This document shows, one piece after another, positions 8,158-16,705 of a stretch of DNA of 64,000 nucleotides. The translations under genes and the position numbers were made by a program. Every line of letters begins with the position of its first letter. The first letter of the stretch is position 1. The notes beneath the pieces are model-generated. The model ran no database searches. It was not told the origin of the DNA and saw nothing but the letters and a program-made list of their open reading frames with translations. This DNA is from CAYPTB01 sp964413535 (GTDB lineage: Bacteria; Planctomycetota; UBA1135; GCA-002686595): contig CAYPTB010000045.1 in assembly GCA_964413535.1 (NCBI GenBank), forward strand, positions 62,001 through 126,000, in the 5' to 3' direction.

Positions 8158-9591
8158 GTGAAGACCAACACCGCACAAGAACTCGCTGACTTCGGCCTGA
8201 TCGGCCTTTCCGTCATGGGCAGCAACCTCGCCCAGAACGTGGAGGACCACGGGTTCCAGGTAGCGGTCTGGAACCGCAGCTCGGACGTCGTCCAGCGCTT
8301 CCTCGCGGACAAGCAGGGCAAGCGCTTCCGCGGCGCAGCGAGCCTCGCCGACTTCGTCGGGAGCCTCGCGCGCCCGCGCCGGATCATGATGATGATCAAG
8401 GCCGGGCCCGCGGTCGACGCGGTCATCGAAGGGCTCGTTCCGCTGCTGGACGAGGGCGACGTGATCATCGACGGCGGGAACGAGTGGTTCGAGAACACGC
8501 AGCGCCGAGAAAAGGAGCTCGCCGCCGTGGGCATTCGCTTCTTCGGCGTCGGCGTGTCCGGCGGGGAGGAAGGCGCGCGCTTCGGTCCCTCGCTCATGCC
8601 GGGCGGCGACAGGTCGGCCTACGAGACGATTCGCCCCGTGCTCGAGGCGATCGCGGCGAAGACGGACTCGGGTGCCTGCGTGACCTACGTCGGCCCCGAC
8701 GGCGCCGGGCACTTCGTGAAGATGGTGCACAACGGCATCGAGTACGCCGACATGCAGCTCATCGCGGAGGCGTACGACGTCCTCGCGCGCGCCGGAGGGC
8801 TCGGGGCGAGCGAGCTCGCGAAGGTCTTCCAGGAGTGGAATCGCGGTCCGCTCGAGTCGTTCTTGATCGAGATCACAGGGAAGATCTTCACCGTGAAGGA
8901 CGAGGCGACGGGGCGTCCACTCGTGGACCTGGTGCTCGACCAAGCCGGGCAGAAGGGGACGGGGCGTTGGACGGTCGAGATCGCGCTGAGATTGGGCGTG
9001 GCCGTGCCGTCGATCGCCGCGGCGCTCGACGCGCGCGTCCTCTCGAGCATGAAGGAGGAGCGCGTGTCCGCGAGCGAGAAGCTCGGCTTCGCCTTCGAGG
9101 GCGGCAAGCCGATGGACGAGGGGGGCGACTTCGTGGCGCGCGTGCGCGACGCGCTGTACGCCGCGAAGATCTGCGCCTACGCGCAAGGCCTGCACTTGAT
9201 CCGCGCCGGCTCCGACGAGAACGGGTGGAACATCGACCTCGAAGAGGTCGCGCGCATCTGGAAGGGCGGCTGCATCATCCGCGCGCGCTTCCTGGATTCG
9301 ATCCGCGCGGCCTACAAGCGCGACCGCGGGCTCGCGAACCTGATTCTCGACGGCGAATTCCGAAGCGCGATGGAGAAGCACCACGGCGCATTGCGCGAAG
9401 TCGTGGGTCTTGCCCAAGGGCGCGGGATCCCGGTCCCCGCGCTCGCATCGAGCATCGCCTGGTTCGATTCCTACCGCACCGCCGATCTCCCCCAGAACCT
9501 GACCCAGGCGCAGCGCGACGCCTTCGGCTCGCACACCTACGTTCGGCGCGACGACGAGAAGCGCGAAGCGGTGCACACCGAGTGGCTCTAG
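8158..9591 (+). CDS. gnd: 6-phosphogluconate dehydrogenase, decarboxylating
   Basis: 477 residues, the long form typical of Gnd. It converts 6-phosphogluconate to ribulose-5-phosphate plus CO2. The NADP-binding loop is FGLIGLSVMGSNLAQNV (serine where many family members have alanine); IIDGGNEWFENTQRR, GVGVSGGEEGARFGPSLMPGG and the catalytic HFVKMVHNGIEYADMQ (Lys and His/Asn) are intact, as is WKGGCIIRA near the C-terminus. It completes the zwf-pgl-gnd set but starts after a 104-base gap with its own strong ribosome-binding site, so it could also be transcribed separately. Two hairpins follow the stop. Confidence 0.97.
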   Translation: MKTNTAQELADFGLIGLSVMGSNLAQNVEDHGFQVAVWNRSSDVVQRFLADKQGKRFRGAASLADFVGSLARPRRIMMMIKAGPAVDAVIEGLVPLLDEGDVIIDGGNEWFENTQRREKELAAVGIRFFGVGVSGGEEGARFGPSLMPGGDRSAYETIRPVLEAIAAKTDSGACVTYVGPDGAGHFVKMVHNGIEYADMQLIAEAYDVLARAGGLGASELAKVFQEWNRGPLESFLIEITGKIFTVKDEATGRPLVDLVLDQAGQKGTGRWTVEIALRLGVAVPSIAAALDARVLSSMKEERVSASEKLGFAFEGGKPMDEGGDFVARVRDALYAAKICAYAQGLHLIRAGSDENGWNIDLEEVARIWKGGCIIRARFLDSIRAAYKRDRGLANLILDGEFRSAMEKHHGALREVVGLAQGRGIPVPALASSIAWFDSYRTADLPQNLTQAQRDAFGSHTYVRRDDEKREAVHTEWL

Positions 9592-9595
9592 GAAA

Positions 9596-9628
9596 GTAGC
9601 CGCCCTCGCGCGAGACGAGAGCGGCTAC
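9596..9628 (+). terminator. Stem-loop directly after gnd
   Basis: GTAGCCGC (9596-9603) pairs perfectly with GCGGCTAC (9621-9628) across a 17-base loop, starting four bases after the gnd stop. There is no U-tract, so it may be a terminator that works without one, or an mRNA-stabilising hairpin. Confidence 0.4.
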
Positions 9629-10253
9629 CCAGCAACGAGGAACACGCGGAGCAGCGTCGGCCAAGCGATCTCTCGGAGGAGGCTGATCGCTTTGGCCTCG
9701 CCGGCCCCGCGGCGGCGAGCGGCTCGGCGGGAGAGTAAGGGGAGGCCTCGACCGCCGGGCGGATGAGCCCGCCACCGCTGATTCTCTACGCCGTTGTGCG
9801 GGTTCCCTCAAGCGACTTTCTTTCCAGGGTGGAGCAAGGTGCGCGTGTGGGATGCTTACCTCAGCACCGACCCCCCCCCCGGGGAGACCGAGTTCGATCG
9901 TGACCCAACCCTGGGTCCGGGCCTCGGAGCGGTGAAGGGGTCTCGCGCTCGGGGCCGGGCCCGCTTGGGAACCGGCCCTCCCCGACGAGCGCGAGACGAT
10001 GAGCGTCAGGGGGAACCGAAGGGTAGCGGGTCGCTCCCAAGCTTCGAGCGGATGAGGGGCAGGGCTTCCGAGGTGTCGCCCTGTTCGTCGACGCGCGCGC
10101 TGCCGGGGAGGTGGAGGAGCCTCATGAAGGACCGTCTTCTGGTGCGGAGCCGAGGTGCGCGCTCCTCATCGCGAGGGTCGGCGCTCGGCCTGGAGCGAAA
10201 GCCGGATTCGTGATCGCTGTTCGACGCAACGCCGTCGGGCTGGGAAGCCCAAG
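9629..10253 (+). other. Hairpin-rich intergenic region, candidate structured RNA
   Basis: About 620 bases without a credible protein. Potential stems include GGCCAAGCGATC (9659-9670) with its complement at 9685-9697 (one bulge), whose loop exposes GGAGGAGG; GACCCA-ACCC-TGGGTC at 9902-9917; a long stem from about 9940 (TCTCGCGCTC, then GGGGCCGG) pairing with CCGGCCC..CCC and GAGCGCGAGA up to 9997; and CAGGGC (10060-10065) with GCCCTG (10078-10083). A run of ten C lies at 9871-9880. I looked for RNase P, tmRNA, SRP RNA and tRNA signatures and found none. The orientation is assumed to be plus because both neighbouring genes are plus. Confidence 0.35.
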
Positions 10254-10259
10254 TAGAAT
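10254..10259 (+). promoter_or_regulatory. Putative -10 hexamer (TAGAAT) of the glutaminase gene
   Basis: TAGAAT ends 9 bases before the GTG start at 10269. No ribosome-binding site lies between, so the transcript is probably nearly leaderless. Confidence 0.42.
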
Positions 10260-10268
10260 TGCCTACGC

Positions 10269-10922
10269 GTGATCTTGCTGATCGACAACTACGACTCGTT
10301 CACGTTCAACCTGCTCCACTCCTTCGCGCGCGCGGGCGCCGAAGTCCTGGTGCGTCGAAACGACGCGCTCTCGTTGGCGGACGCAATCGCCTTGGAGCCG
10401 ACCGCGGTCGTGTTGGGACCCGGACCCGGCTCGCCCCACGATCCGCGGTCGATGGGCGTGACCTTCGAGCTCCTCGCCGGTCTGCCCGAGGAACTGCCGG
10501 TGCTCGGCGTGTGCCTCGGTCACCAAGCCCTCGTGCTGGCGAGCGGAGGGCGGCTCGAGCTCGATCCCGTGCCCGTCCACGGCCGCGCTTCCGCGGTGCA
10601 CCACGTGGGATCGGGAATCCTGCGCGGGCTCCCCGATCCCTTCCACGCCGGTCGCTATCACTCGATTCGCGCCGCACGCGGGGGGTTGCCCGACGTGCTT
10701 CGCCTCACGGCTTGGACGGAAGACGGGATCGCGATGGCCGTCGAGCACAGCCGCCTCCCGCGCTTCGGCGTGCAGTTCCATCCCGAGTCGATCCTCACTC
10801 CGGATGGAGACCGCTTGATCGAGAACTTCGTTCGTCTCTGCGCGGAATACGGAGCCAGTCCAATTCTTCTCCTCTCCGCGCCGGCGCGTCGGACAGTCGA
10901 TGGGCTCTGCGCGGAGAGGTGA
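10269..10922 (+). CDS. pabA: Anthranilate / aminodeoxychorismate synthase glutaminase component (TrpG/PabA)
   Basis: 217 residues, about 25 more than usual. Class I glutamine amidotransferase: ILLIDNYDSFTFNLLHSF at the N-terminus, the oxyanion strand VVLGPGPGSPHDP, nucleophile Cys in VLGVCLGHQALVLA, and FGVQFHPESILTPDG with the catalytic His and Glu. It releases ammonia from glutamine for chorismate amination in tryptophan or folate synthesis; no partner synthase is nearby, so TrpG and PabA cannot be told apart. The conserved fold ends near IENFVRLC. From Ala192 the last 26 codons and the TGA are supplied by the palindromic element at 10842-10948, so the tail is not ancestral. Confidence 0.88.
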   Translation: MILLIDNYDSFTFNLLHSFARAGAEVLVRRNDALSLADAIALEPTAVVLGPGPGSPHDPRSMGVTFELLAGLPEELPVLGVCLGHQALVLASGGRLELDPVPVHGRASAVHHVGSGILRGLPDPFHAGRYHSIRAARGGLPDVLRLTAWTEDGIAMAVEHSRLPRFGVQFHPESILTPDGDRLIENFVRLCAEYGASPILLLSAPARRTVDGLCAER

Positions 10923-10948
10923 AGAATTGGACTGGCTCCGTATTCCGC
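10842..10948. repeat. Palindromic repeat element, copy 1 (inside the 3' end of pabA)
   Basis: Two ~40-base arms, starting GCGGAATACGGAGCCAGTCC and ending GGACTGGCTCCGTATTCCGC, are inverted complements with a single mismatch around a GC-rich centre. A partial duplicate of the end (CTCCGTATTCCGC) follows to about 10960. The arm sequence is shared with copy 2 at 16591-16701, so this is a repeat family resembling REP/MITE-type elements. It encodes residues 192-217 and the stop codon of the glutaminase. No transposase is nearby. Confidence 0.9.
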
Positions 10949-10987
10949 TCCGTATTCCGCCCTCTCGCAACCGACAGGAGGGGACGC

Positions 10988-11467
10988 ATGCGCAATGCCA
11001 CACGCATCGTCTTGCTGCTCGTGGTCGCAGGCTTCGGCGGACACCGTCTCGAGTTGGCCCTGCGCTCTCCCGAGGATTGGATCCGATCGCGCCTCGAGGA
11101 CGCCCAGGACGGGTTCAACGCGTCGCGGCTCTCGCCGTGCATGGCGCTCTTGGCTCCTGAGTTCGTGGACGAGACCTCGGGCTTCCAACGCGAGGACCTG
11201 AAGGCCGTGCTCGTGCACGTCTTCTTCGATGAAATCGATCCCGCGACCAAGGCGTTTCGCTTCCGCGTCGCGTTCGACGACGTGCGCATCGCGGTGCAGG
11301 AGCAGACGGCGGAGGTGACTTTCACCGTCCGCCTCGCGGAGCGCGACGGCGAAGCTTGGCGGGAGGCCTGGACCTTCCGCCTCGACGGGGAGTTCTTCGA
11401 CGGCGCGGGCGGGTGGGCCTTGGAACGGGCGCGCTTCCGGACCCTCGGCGGCGACCTACCCGAGTAG
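10988..11467 (+). CDS. Hypothetical exported protein, possible NTF2/SnoaL-like fold
   Basis: 159 residues from the ATG at 10988, selected by AGGAGGGG five bases upstream (10976-10983). An N-terminal hydrophobic helix (IVLLLVVAGFGG) suggests export or anchoring. The rest starts with an amphipathic helix (DWIRSRLEDAQDGFNASRL), then SPCMALLAPEFVDET and alternating strands ending in ALERARFRTLGGDLPE. This order resembles small NTF2-like domains, but no diagnostic residue is present, so the fold is a suggestion. It lies between the palindromic element and the YfiR operon, 111 bases before yfiR, and may be transcribed with either neighbour. Confidence 0.6.
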   Translation: MRNATRIVLLLVVAGFGGHRLELALRSPEDWIRSRLEDAQDGFNASRLSPCMALLAPEFVDETSGFQREDLKAVLVHVFFDEIDPATKAFRFRVAFDDVRIAVQEQTAEVTFTVRLAERDGEAWREAWTFRLDGEFFDGAGGWALERARFRTLGGDLPE

Positions 11468-11578
11468 CGGGCTCCGGAAGCCTTTTCTCGCCGCCCACCT
11501 CCCAGTTCCGAGAGGGGTCGCGAAGGGGGTCAAGCGACGGGGGACATCAATCGATAAAGCCCGCGTTTCCCCCGCTTC

Positions 11579-12238
11579 ATGCCTGCCCCAGGATTCGGTA
11601 CGCGTTTCCGGTGGCGGTGGCCCGCGCGTCGCGTCCCCTCGTTCGGCCGAACGCTCGCGTACTGGGTCGCCGTCGTCGTGTTCGCTCTCGGCGCGACCGG
11701 TGCAAGGTCACCGTGCGCGCGTGAGGCGCACCCGAACATCGGCGACGAATCGGAACACGCGCGCGAGTACCGCATCAAGGCTGCGTTCCTCTACAACTTC
11801 GTCCGCTACACGACCTGGCCCAAGTCGAGCTTCGCCGACGAGAAGGCGCCGATCGTCATCGAGATCGTCGGGACCGATCCGTTCGGCGCGATCATCGACG
11901 AGACGTTCGAGGACAAGCTGCTCCACTCGCGGCCGATCGAGATCCGGCGCTCGAAGTCGCTGCCGCCCGAGATCCGCGCGCACGTCGTCTTCGCGAGCGA
12001 GATCACTCCGAAGATCCTGGAGCAGCTTCTCGCGCGCTCCCGGGGCAAGTCGGTGCTCCTCATGGGGGAGAGCAAGGGGTTCGCGCTCTCCGGCGCCTGC
12101 GGCAACTTCTTCATCGAGGACGAGAAGGTCCGCTTCGAGATCAACATCGACGCCGTGGGCGCGGCAGAGCTCCAGATCAGCTCACAACTGCTGAAGCTCG
12201 CCCGCATCGTCCGCGACCCGCCCGAGGAGCGCCGATGA
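11579..12238 (+). CDS. YfiR-family (DUF4154) periplasmic protein
   Basis: 219 residues with an N-terminal export signal (LAYWVAVVVFALGATGA). The family signature is clear: YRIKAAFLYNFVRYTTWP at about residue 63, FEDKLLHSRPIEIRR, SVLLMGESKGFALSGACGNF and FEINIDAVGAAELQISSQLLKLA at the C-terminus. In Pseudomonas, YfiR is a periplasmic inhibitor that binds the periplasmic sensor domain of the membrane cyclase YfiN. Here the stop overlaps the start of a histidine kinase (ATGA), so the partner is probably the kinase sensor domain rather than a cyclase; this is inferred from context. The start is the first ATG in frame before the signal. Confidence 0.85.
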   Translation: MPAPGFGTRFRWRWPARRVPSFGRTLAYWVAVVVFALGATGARSPCAREAHPNIGDESEHAREYRIKAAFLYNFVRYTTWPKSSFADEKAPIVIEIVGTDPFGAIIDETFEDKLLHSRPIEIRRSKSLPPEIRAHVVFASEITPKILEQLLARSRGKSVLLMGESKGFALSGACGNFFIEDEKVRFEINIDAVGAAELQISSQLLKLARIVRDPPEERR

Positions 12239-14640
12239 CGTTCCTCACCACGACGCCCATCCGGGTCAAGGTCGCCCTCGTCATCCTGATGACGTGCTCG
12301 TTGACCCTCGCCGCGTCGACGATCCTCCAGATCGTCACGCAATGGAGGGCCGCGGAGACGGAGCAGTACGAATCCATTCGCATCGCCGCCGACACGGTCG
12401 GCCGCAACTGCGCCTCCGCGCTCGTCTTCGACGACCACGACTACGCCTCGCGCGCGCTGCTGGACCTCCGCCACGAGGAGTCGATCGACTCGGTGACGGT
12501 CTTCACCGCTGACCGGCGGCCGTTCGCGGCGTGGAAGGCTTCCTCGGCGGTCGCCGAGATCGACGCAGCCACGACCGAAGTGGGCGAGGTCTGGAACGGC
12601 GACAGCCTCGTCGTCACGCGCGCGATCCGGGAGGACGACGACGCGATCATCGGCTGGATCGTCGTCCGATCGAGCCTCACCGAGCTCCGTTCCCAGATCG
12701 TGCGGGCGGCGTCGCGCGCGGGCGTGCTGGCCCTCATCGGCCTGTTGATCGCCACCGGCCTCGCTCTGTGGGTCAGCCGCTGGATCGCGGAGCCCATCCT
12801 GGACCTCGCCAAGTCCGCCGAACGGGTCGAGCACGAGAACGATTTCTCCCTGCGCGTGGTGAAGCGCTCGAACGACGAGCTCGGCGTACTCGTCGACTCG
12901 TTCAACCGCATGCTCGGTCGCATCCAGACGCGCGACGAGGCCCTCTCGAAGCACAGCGACCAGCTCGAGGAGATCGTCCTCGCGCGGACGACGGAGCTCG
13001 TCGCGGCGAACGAGCAGCTCTTCGTCGCGAAGGAGCTCGCCGAAGAGGGCGCGCGGGCCAAGGCCGAGTTCCTGGCGAACATGAGCCACGAGATCCGCAC
13101 GCCGATGAACGGCGTGATCGGCATGACCGGTCTCCTGCTCGAGACCCAGCTCGACGACGAGCAGAAGGACATGCTCGAGACGGTCCGCAAGTGCGGGGAC
13201 CAGCTCCTGGCGCTCATCAACGACGTCCTGGATTTCTCGAAGATCGCAGCGGGGCGCATGGATCTCGAGGAGATCGACTTCAACCTGCGGGCGCTGATCG
13301 AGGACCTCGGCGACATCTTCGCGCCGCGCTATCACGAGAAGGGCCTCGAGCTCGTCTGCTTGGTTCACAGCGGCTTGCCCGTGTTGCTGCGCGGCGATCC
13401 GTCGCGCCTGCGACAGATCCTCACCAACCTCCTGGCCAACGCGCTCAAGTTCACGGAGGCGGGCGAAGTGCAGCTCGACGTCGCCGTCACGTCGGAGGAC
13501 GAGGCGAAGGCGGAGATCGAGATCACCGTGCGCGACACGGGTATCGGGATCCCGGCGGACCGCATCGCCAATCTGTTCACCGCCTTCACGCAAGTCGACG
13601 CGTCGACGACGCGGCGCTACGGGGGCACTGGACTCGGCCTCAGCATCAGCTCGAAGCTCGCCTCTCTCATGGGGGGAACGATCGCGGTCGAGAGCATCGA
13701 GGGAGCGGGGAGCACGTTCATCGTCCGCCTTCCGTTCACGAAACAGGAGGAAGCGGTGGAGCGGTCACCCGCCGACGCGGTGGTGCTCCACAACCTGCGC
13801 GTGGTCGTCCTGGACGACAACGAGACGAACCGCGAGATCCTCTCGCGGCAGTTGCGCTCCTGGAGCTGCAACGTCGTGACCTTCTCCGATCCGCGCGGCG
13901 CCCTGGCTCACATCGGCCGCATGACGAGTCCTACGGAGCGACCCGGCTTGATCCTGCTCGACTTCCAGATGGTCGGCATGGATGGCCTCGAGATGTGCGG
14001 GAAGCTGCGCGAGATGGAGCACCTGAAAACCATCCCGATCCTCCTGCTCACGTCGGTCTCGTTCCACGGACGCCGGGATGCGCTCGAGAGCTTCGGCGCT
14101 TCGGGACAGCTCACGAAGCCGGTCAAGCAGTCGCAGCTCAAGGCGCATATCCTCACGGTGCTCGGCAGCTTCGAGTCGCGGTATTCCGAGTCCACGCCGA
14201 TGGTCAACGACTACGGCGTCTCCGCCAAGGTGCGCCGCGAACGGAAGCGGATCCTGGTCGTCGAGGACAACGCCGTGAACCAGCGCGTCGCGGCCGCGCT
14301 GATCGATCGCGTCGGACACTCGTGCGAGATCGCGAACGACGGCAAGGAAGCCATCTCCGCACTCCGACGCATTCCCTTCGACCTCGTCCTGATGGACTGC
14401 CAGATGCCCGTCATGGACGGCTACGAGGCCAGCCGCGCCATCCGGGAGCTCGAGACCCGGATCGGAGGGCACATCCCCATCGTCGCCATGACCGCGAACG
14501 CGATGGAAGGCGACCGCGAGAAGTGCCTTGCCGCCGGAATGGACGACTACATCGCCAAACCCGTCACGAGCAAGGAGCTCTACGCGAAGCTCGAGCATTG
14601 GCTCGATCGATCGCGAGATCGATTGGATCGTTCGGCGTGA
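12235..14640 (+). CDS. Hybrid sensor histidine kinase with two receiver domains (CHASE8-like sensor)
   Basis: 801 residues. A first membrane helix (~11-30) is followed by a periplasmic segment that looks like CHASE8 (SALVFDDHDYASRALLDL, SIDSVTVFTADRRPFAAW), the sensor class that YfiR controls in YfiN. A second helix (~163-180) and HAMP (~181-232) lead to a dimerisation helix with phospho-acceptor His285 in LANMSHEIRTPMNGVIGM, then HATPase boxes LTNLLANALKFTE, RDTGIGIP and GGTGLGLSIS. Receiver 1 has VVLDDNETNRE, LLDFQMVGMDG and LTKPV; receiver 2 has LVVEDNAVNQR, LMDCQMPVMDGYEA and IAKPV. Both keep phosphorylation residues. There is no HPt or output domain, so a separate partner outside this operon is expected. 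Confidence 0.92.
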   Translation: MTFLTTTPIRVKVALVILMTCSLTLAASTILQIVTQWRAAETEQYESIRIAADTVGRNCASALVFDDHDYASRALLDLRHEESIDSVTVFTADRRPFAAWKASSAVAEIDAATTEVGEVWNGDSLVVTRAIREDDDAIIGWIVVRSSLTELRSQIVRAASRAGVLALIGLLIATGLALWVSRWIAEPILDLAKSAERVEHENDFSLRVVKRSNDELGVLVDSFNRMLGRIQTRDEALSKHSDQLEEIVLARTTELVAANEQLFVAKELAEEGARAKAEFLANMSHEIRTPMNGVIGMTGLLLETQLDDEQKDMLETVRKCGDQLLALINDVLDFSKIAAGRMDLEEIDFNLRALIEDLGDIFAPRYHEKGLELVCLVHSGLPVLLRGDPSRLRQILTNLLANALKFTEAGEVQLDVAVTSEDEAKAEIEITVRDTGIGIPADRIANLFTAFTQVDASTTRRYGGTGLGLSISSKLASLMGGTIAVESIEGAGSTFIVRLPFTKQEEAVERSPADAVVLHNLRVVVLDDNETNREILSRQLRSWSCNVVTFSDPRGALAHIGRMTSPTERPGLILLDFQMVGMDGLEMCGKLREMEHLKTIPILLLTSVSFHGRRDALESFGASGQLTKPVKQSQLKAHILTVLGSFESRYSESTPMVNDYGVSAKVRRERKRILVVEDNAVNQRVAAALIDRVGHSCEIANDGKEAISALRRIPFDLVLMDCQMPVMDGYEASRAIRELETRIGGHIPIVAMTANAMEGDREKCLAAGMDDYIAKPVTSKELYAKLEHWLDRSRDRLDRSA

Positions 14641-14645
14641 ACCCC

Positions 14646-16589
14646 ATGAAGCAACCGATCCCCGCCCTGCATGCGAGACCCCGAGCCGCGATCTTCGCGA
14701 TCGCCGCCGCCGTGCTCCTACTCATGCGGCCTTCCAGCGCGAGCCCCGGGACGCCCGACGATCTCTCCGACGTCGACCTCACCGAGCTGAGCCTCGAAGA
14801 GCTCCTGAACATGGAGGTCACCATCTCGCGGAGCACGCAGAAGCTCTCGAGCGTTCCGGGCGCCGTCTACGTGCTGACGGGCGACGAGATCCGCCGCGCC
14901 GGCCACACCTCCATCCAGGAGGCCATGCGCATGGTGCCCGGCTTCTACGTCTCGAACTGGACGACGGCGACCTGGGACGTCACCTCGCGCGGTTTCGGTC
15001 CCGGGACGAGCCCCATCAACCTGGCGTTCCTGAACCAGCTCCTCGTACTCGTCGACGGCGTCGTCGTGTACACGCCGCTCTTCGCCGGCGCGTGGTGGCC
15101 GCTCCAGGACGTCGACATGGACGACATCGACCGCATCGAGATCATGCGCGGTCCGGGCGGCATCCTGTGGGGATCCAACGCGGTCCACGGCGTCGTCCAC
15201 GTGATCACGAAGAAGGCCGGGGACACGCAGGGCGTGCGCGTCAGCGGGCGCTTGCAGACGGACGAGTGGCACGGGAGCGGCCGCTTCGGCGGCGAGCTCG
15301 GAGAGGACTCCCACTACCGCGTGTACTTGCGATCGTCGCGCTACGACACGCACGACAACCCGTTCATGGGGTTCAGCCAGGACTGGGGCATCGACACCGT
15401 GGGCATGCGCTTCGACTGGGGCGCGCAGGAGGAGCGGCACAACGTCGTTTGGGGTCGCGCCTACTCGGGCGACTTCGACGACATCGGCTACGTCGGCGGG
15501 CTCGGCTACGTGGGCGTCGAGGACGACAAGGAGGGCTTCCAGGTCTACGGGAGCACGACCAGCGCCGACGGGAAGGGAACGCTCTCCTCGTGGATCTCCC
15601 AGGACAGGCAGAATCTCTCCACCGAGCTCGACATCGACATCACGAGCTTCGACGTCGAGTACAAGCACGACTTCCAGTTCTCGGAGAACCGCCATATGGT
15701 CGCCGGCGTCGGCTATCGGCTGGTGAAGAGCGACCTGGAGGGAGACGACCCGCTCTTCCTCGCCTTCGATCCCGAGGAGCAGACTCAGAACGTCTTCCGG
15801 CTGTTCGGAGTACACACGTGGACGATTCCCGAGTGGAAGACGGACTTCCTCCTCGGCGCGCAGCTCGAGCACAACGACTTCACCCAGTTCGAGATCCAGC
15901 CCACGGCTCGCGCCACGTGGAGGCCGGCCGAGGGCTTCGCCACGTGGGTGGCCGTGACGCACAGCACGCGCACGCCCTCGCTCGAGGAGGTTAGCCTCTC
16001 GCAGACGAGCATCCTCGCCGGCGACAGCGGCTTCGAGTCCGAAACGACCAACGCCTACGAGATCGGCGTGCGCAAGCAGCTCAACGAGTACGCCGTGGCG
16101 GACGTCGCCCTGTTCTACAACGACTACGACGACCTGCGTTTCGAAGACTTCGGCACCGGTCTGATCAACAACGAGCAGGAGGGCGAAGCCTACGGGGTCG
16201 AGGTCGCACTCGACCTGAAGCCGTCCGAGCGCTGGAGCTTGCGCAGCGCCTACTCGCTGATCGCCGGCAAGTACGAGAGCAAGATCGACGGTGCCGACGA
16301 CAACGCGGACGAGTACCACCCCCGCAACCAGGTCAACCTGCGCTCGTACTTCGACCTCGCCGAACACTGGGAGCTCGACACGGCTGCCTACTTCGTGCGC
16401 GGCTTCGGCGACGACTTCGACATCGCCAACCGCTGGCGCCTCGACGCCCGCATCGGCTGGAACCCGAGCGACGAGTTGAAGCTCTACGTGGGCGCCCAGC
16501 AGCTCAACTCGTCCACCGAGTCCGAGTTCGACCAGTTCGACCACCTCCGCCGCCAGTTCTTCGTCGGCCTGACCTGGACGCCGCGCTGA
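14646..16589 (+). CDS. TonB-dependent outer-membrane receptor
   Basis: 647 residues from the ATG at 14646, which precedes a signal peptide (FAIAAAVLLLMRPSSAS). The mature N-terminus DLTELSLEELLNMEVTISRS is typical of receptors encoded with DUF4154 and histidine kinase genes. The plug domain contains VPGAVYVLTGDEIRRAGH, EAMRMVPGFYVSNW and IEIMRGPGGILWGSNAVHG; the remainder alternates aromatic beta strands of a 22-strand barrel, ending QFFVGLTWTPR rather than in the usual terminal aromatic. The ligand is unknown. It starts five bases after the kinase stop. A long palindromic repeat begins two bases after its own stop. Confidence 0.9.
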   Translation: MKQPIPALHARPRAAIFAIAAAVLLLMRPSSASPGTPDDLSDVDLTELSLEELLNMEVTISRSTQKLSSVPGAVYVLTGDEIRRAGHTSIQEAMRMVPGFYVSNWTTATWDVTSRGFGPGTSPINLAFLNQLLVLVDGVVVYTPLFAGAWWPLQDVDMDDIDRIEIMRGPGGILWGSNAVHGVVHVITKKAGDTQGVRVSGRLQTDEWHGSGRFGGELGEDSHYRVYLRSSRYDTHDNPFMGFSQDWGIDTVGMRFDWGAQEERHNVVWGRAYSGDFDDIGYVGGLGYVGVEDDKEGFQVYGSTTSADGKGTLSSWISQDRQNLSTELDIDITSFDVEYKHDFQFSENRHMVAGVGYRLVKSDLEGDDPLFLAFDPEEQTQNVFRLFGVHTWTIPEWKTDFLLGAQLEHNDFTQFEIQPTARATWRPAEGFATWVAVTHSTRTPSLEEVSLSQTSILAGDSGFESETTNAYEIGVRKQLNEYAVADVALFYNDYDDLRFEDFGTGLINNEQEGEAYGVEVALDLKPSERWSLRSAYSLIAGKYESKIDGADDNADEYHPRNQVNLRSYFDLAEHWELDTAAYFVRGFGDDFDIANRWRLDARIGWNPSDELKLYVGAQQLNSSTESEFDQFDHLRRQFFVGLTWTPR

Positions 16590-16590
16590 G

Positions 16591-16701
16591 GCGGTGAATA
16601 CGGAGCCAGTCCAATTCTTCACCTCTCCGCGCCGGCGCGCCGGAGGGTCGATCGGCTCTGCGCGGAGAGGTGAAGAATTGGACTGGCTCCGTATTCACCG
16701 C
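16591..16701. repeat. Palindromic repeat element, copy 2 (directly after the TonB receptor stop)
   Basis: A perfect inverted repeat of 42 bases: left arm 16591-16632 (starts GCGGTGAATACGGAGCCAGT), right arm 16660-16701, with a 27-base GC-rich centre. The arms match copy 1 at 10842-10948 from the GAATACGGAGCC core through the CCTCTCCGCG inner end, and the centres are also similar. As in copy 1, a partial extra end (CGTATACCG) follows. Such a transcript would fold into one very long hairpin that could protect the receptor mRNA end or stop transcription. Confidence 0.93.
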
Positions 16702-16705
16702 CGTA

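Noticed and set aside
9871..9880. Run of ten C as a phase-variable tract
   Set aside because: It is not inside or just upstream of any credible reading frame.
9794..10213. 139-codon frame in the gnd-pabA gap
   Set aside because: Composition is unlike a protein and it reads through the poly-C run and hairpins; no ribosome-binding site or family match.
9592..10268. Known RNAs (RNase P, tmRNA, SRP RNA, tRNA) in the largest gap
   Set aside because: None of the conserved cores (GAGGAAAGTCC, GGTTCGA T-loop with CCA, GGAAGGAAGCAGC) is present on either strand.
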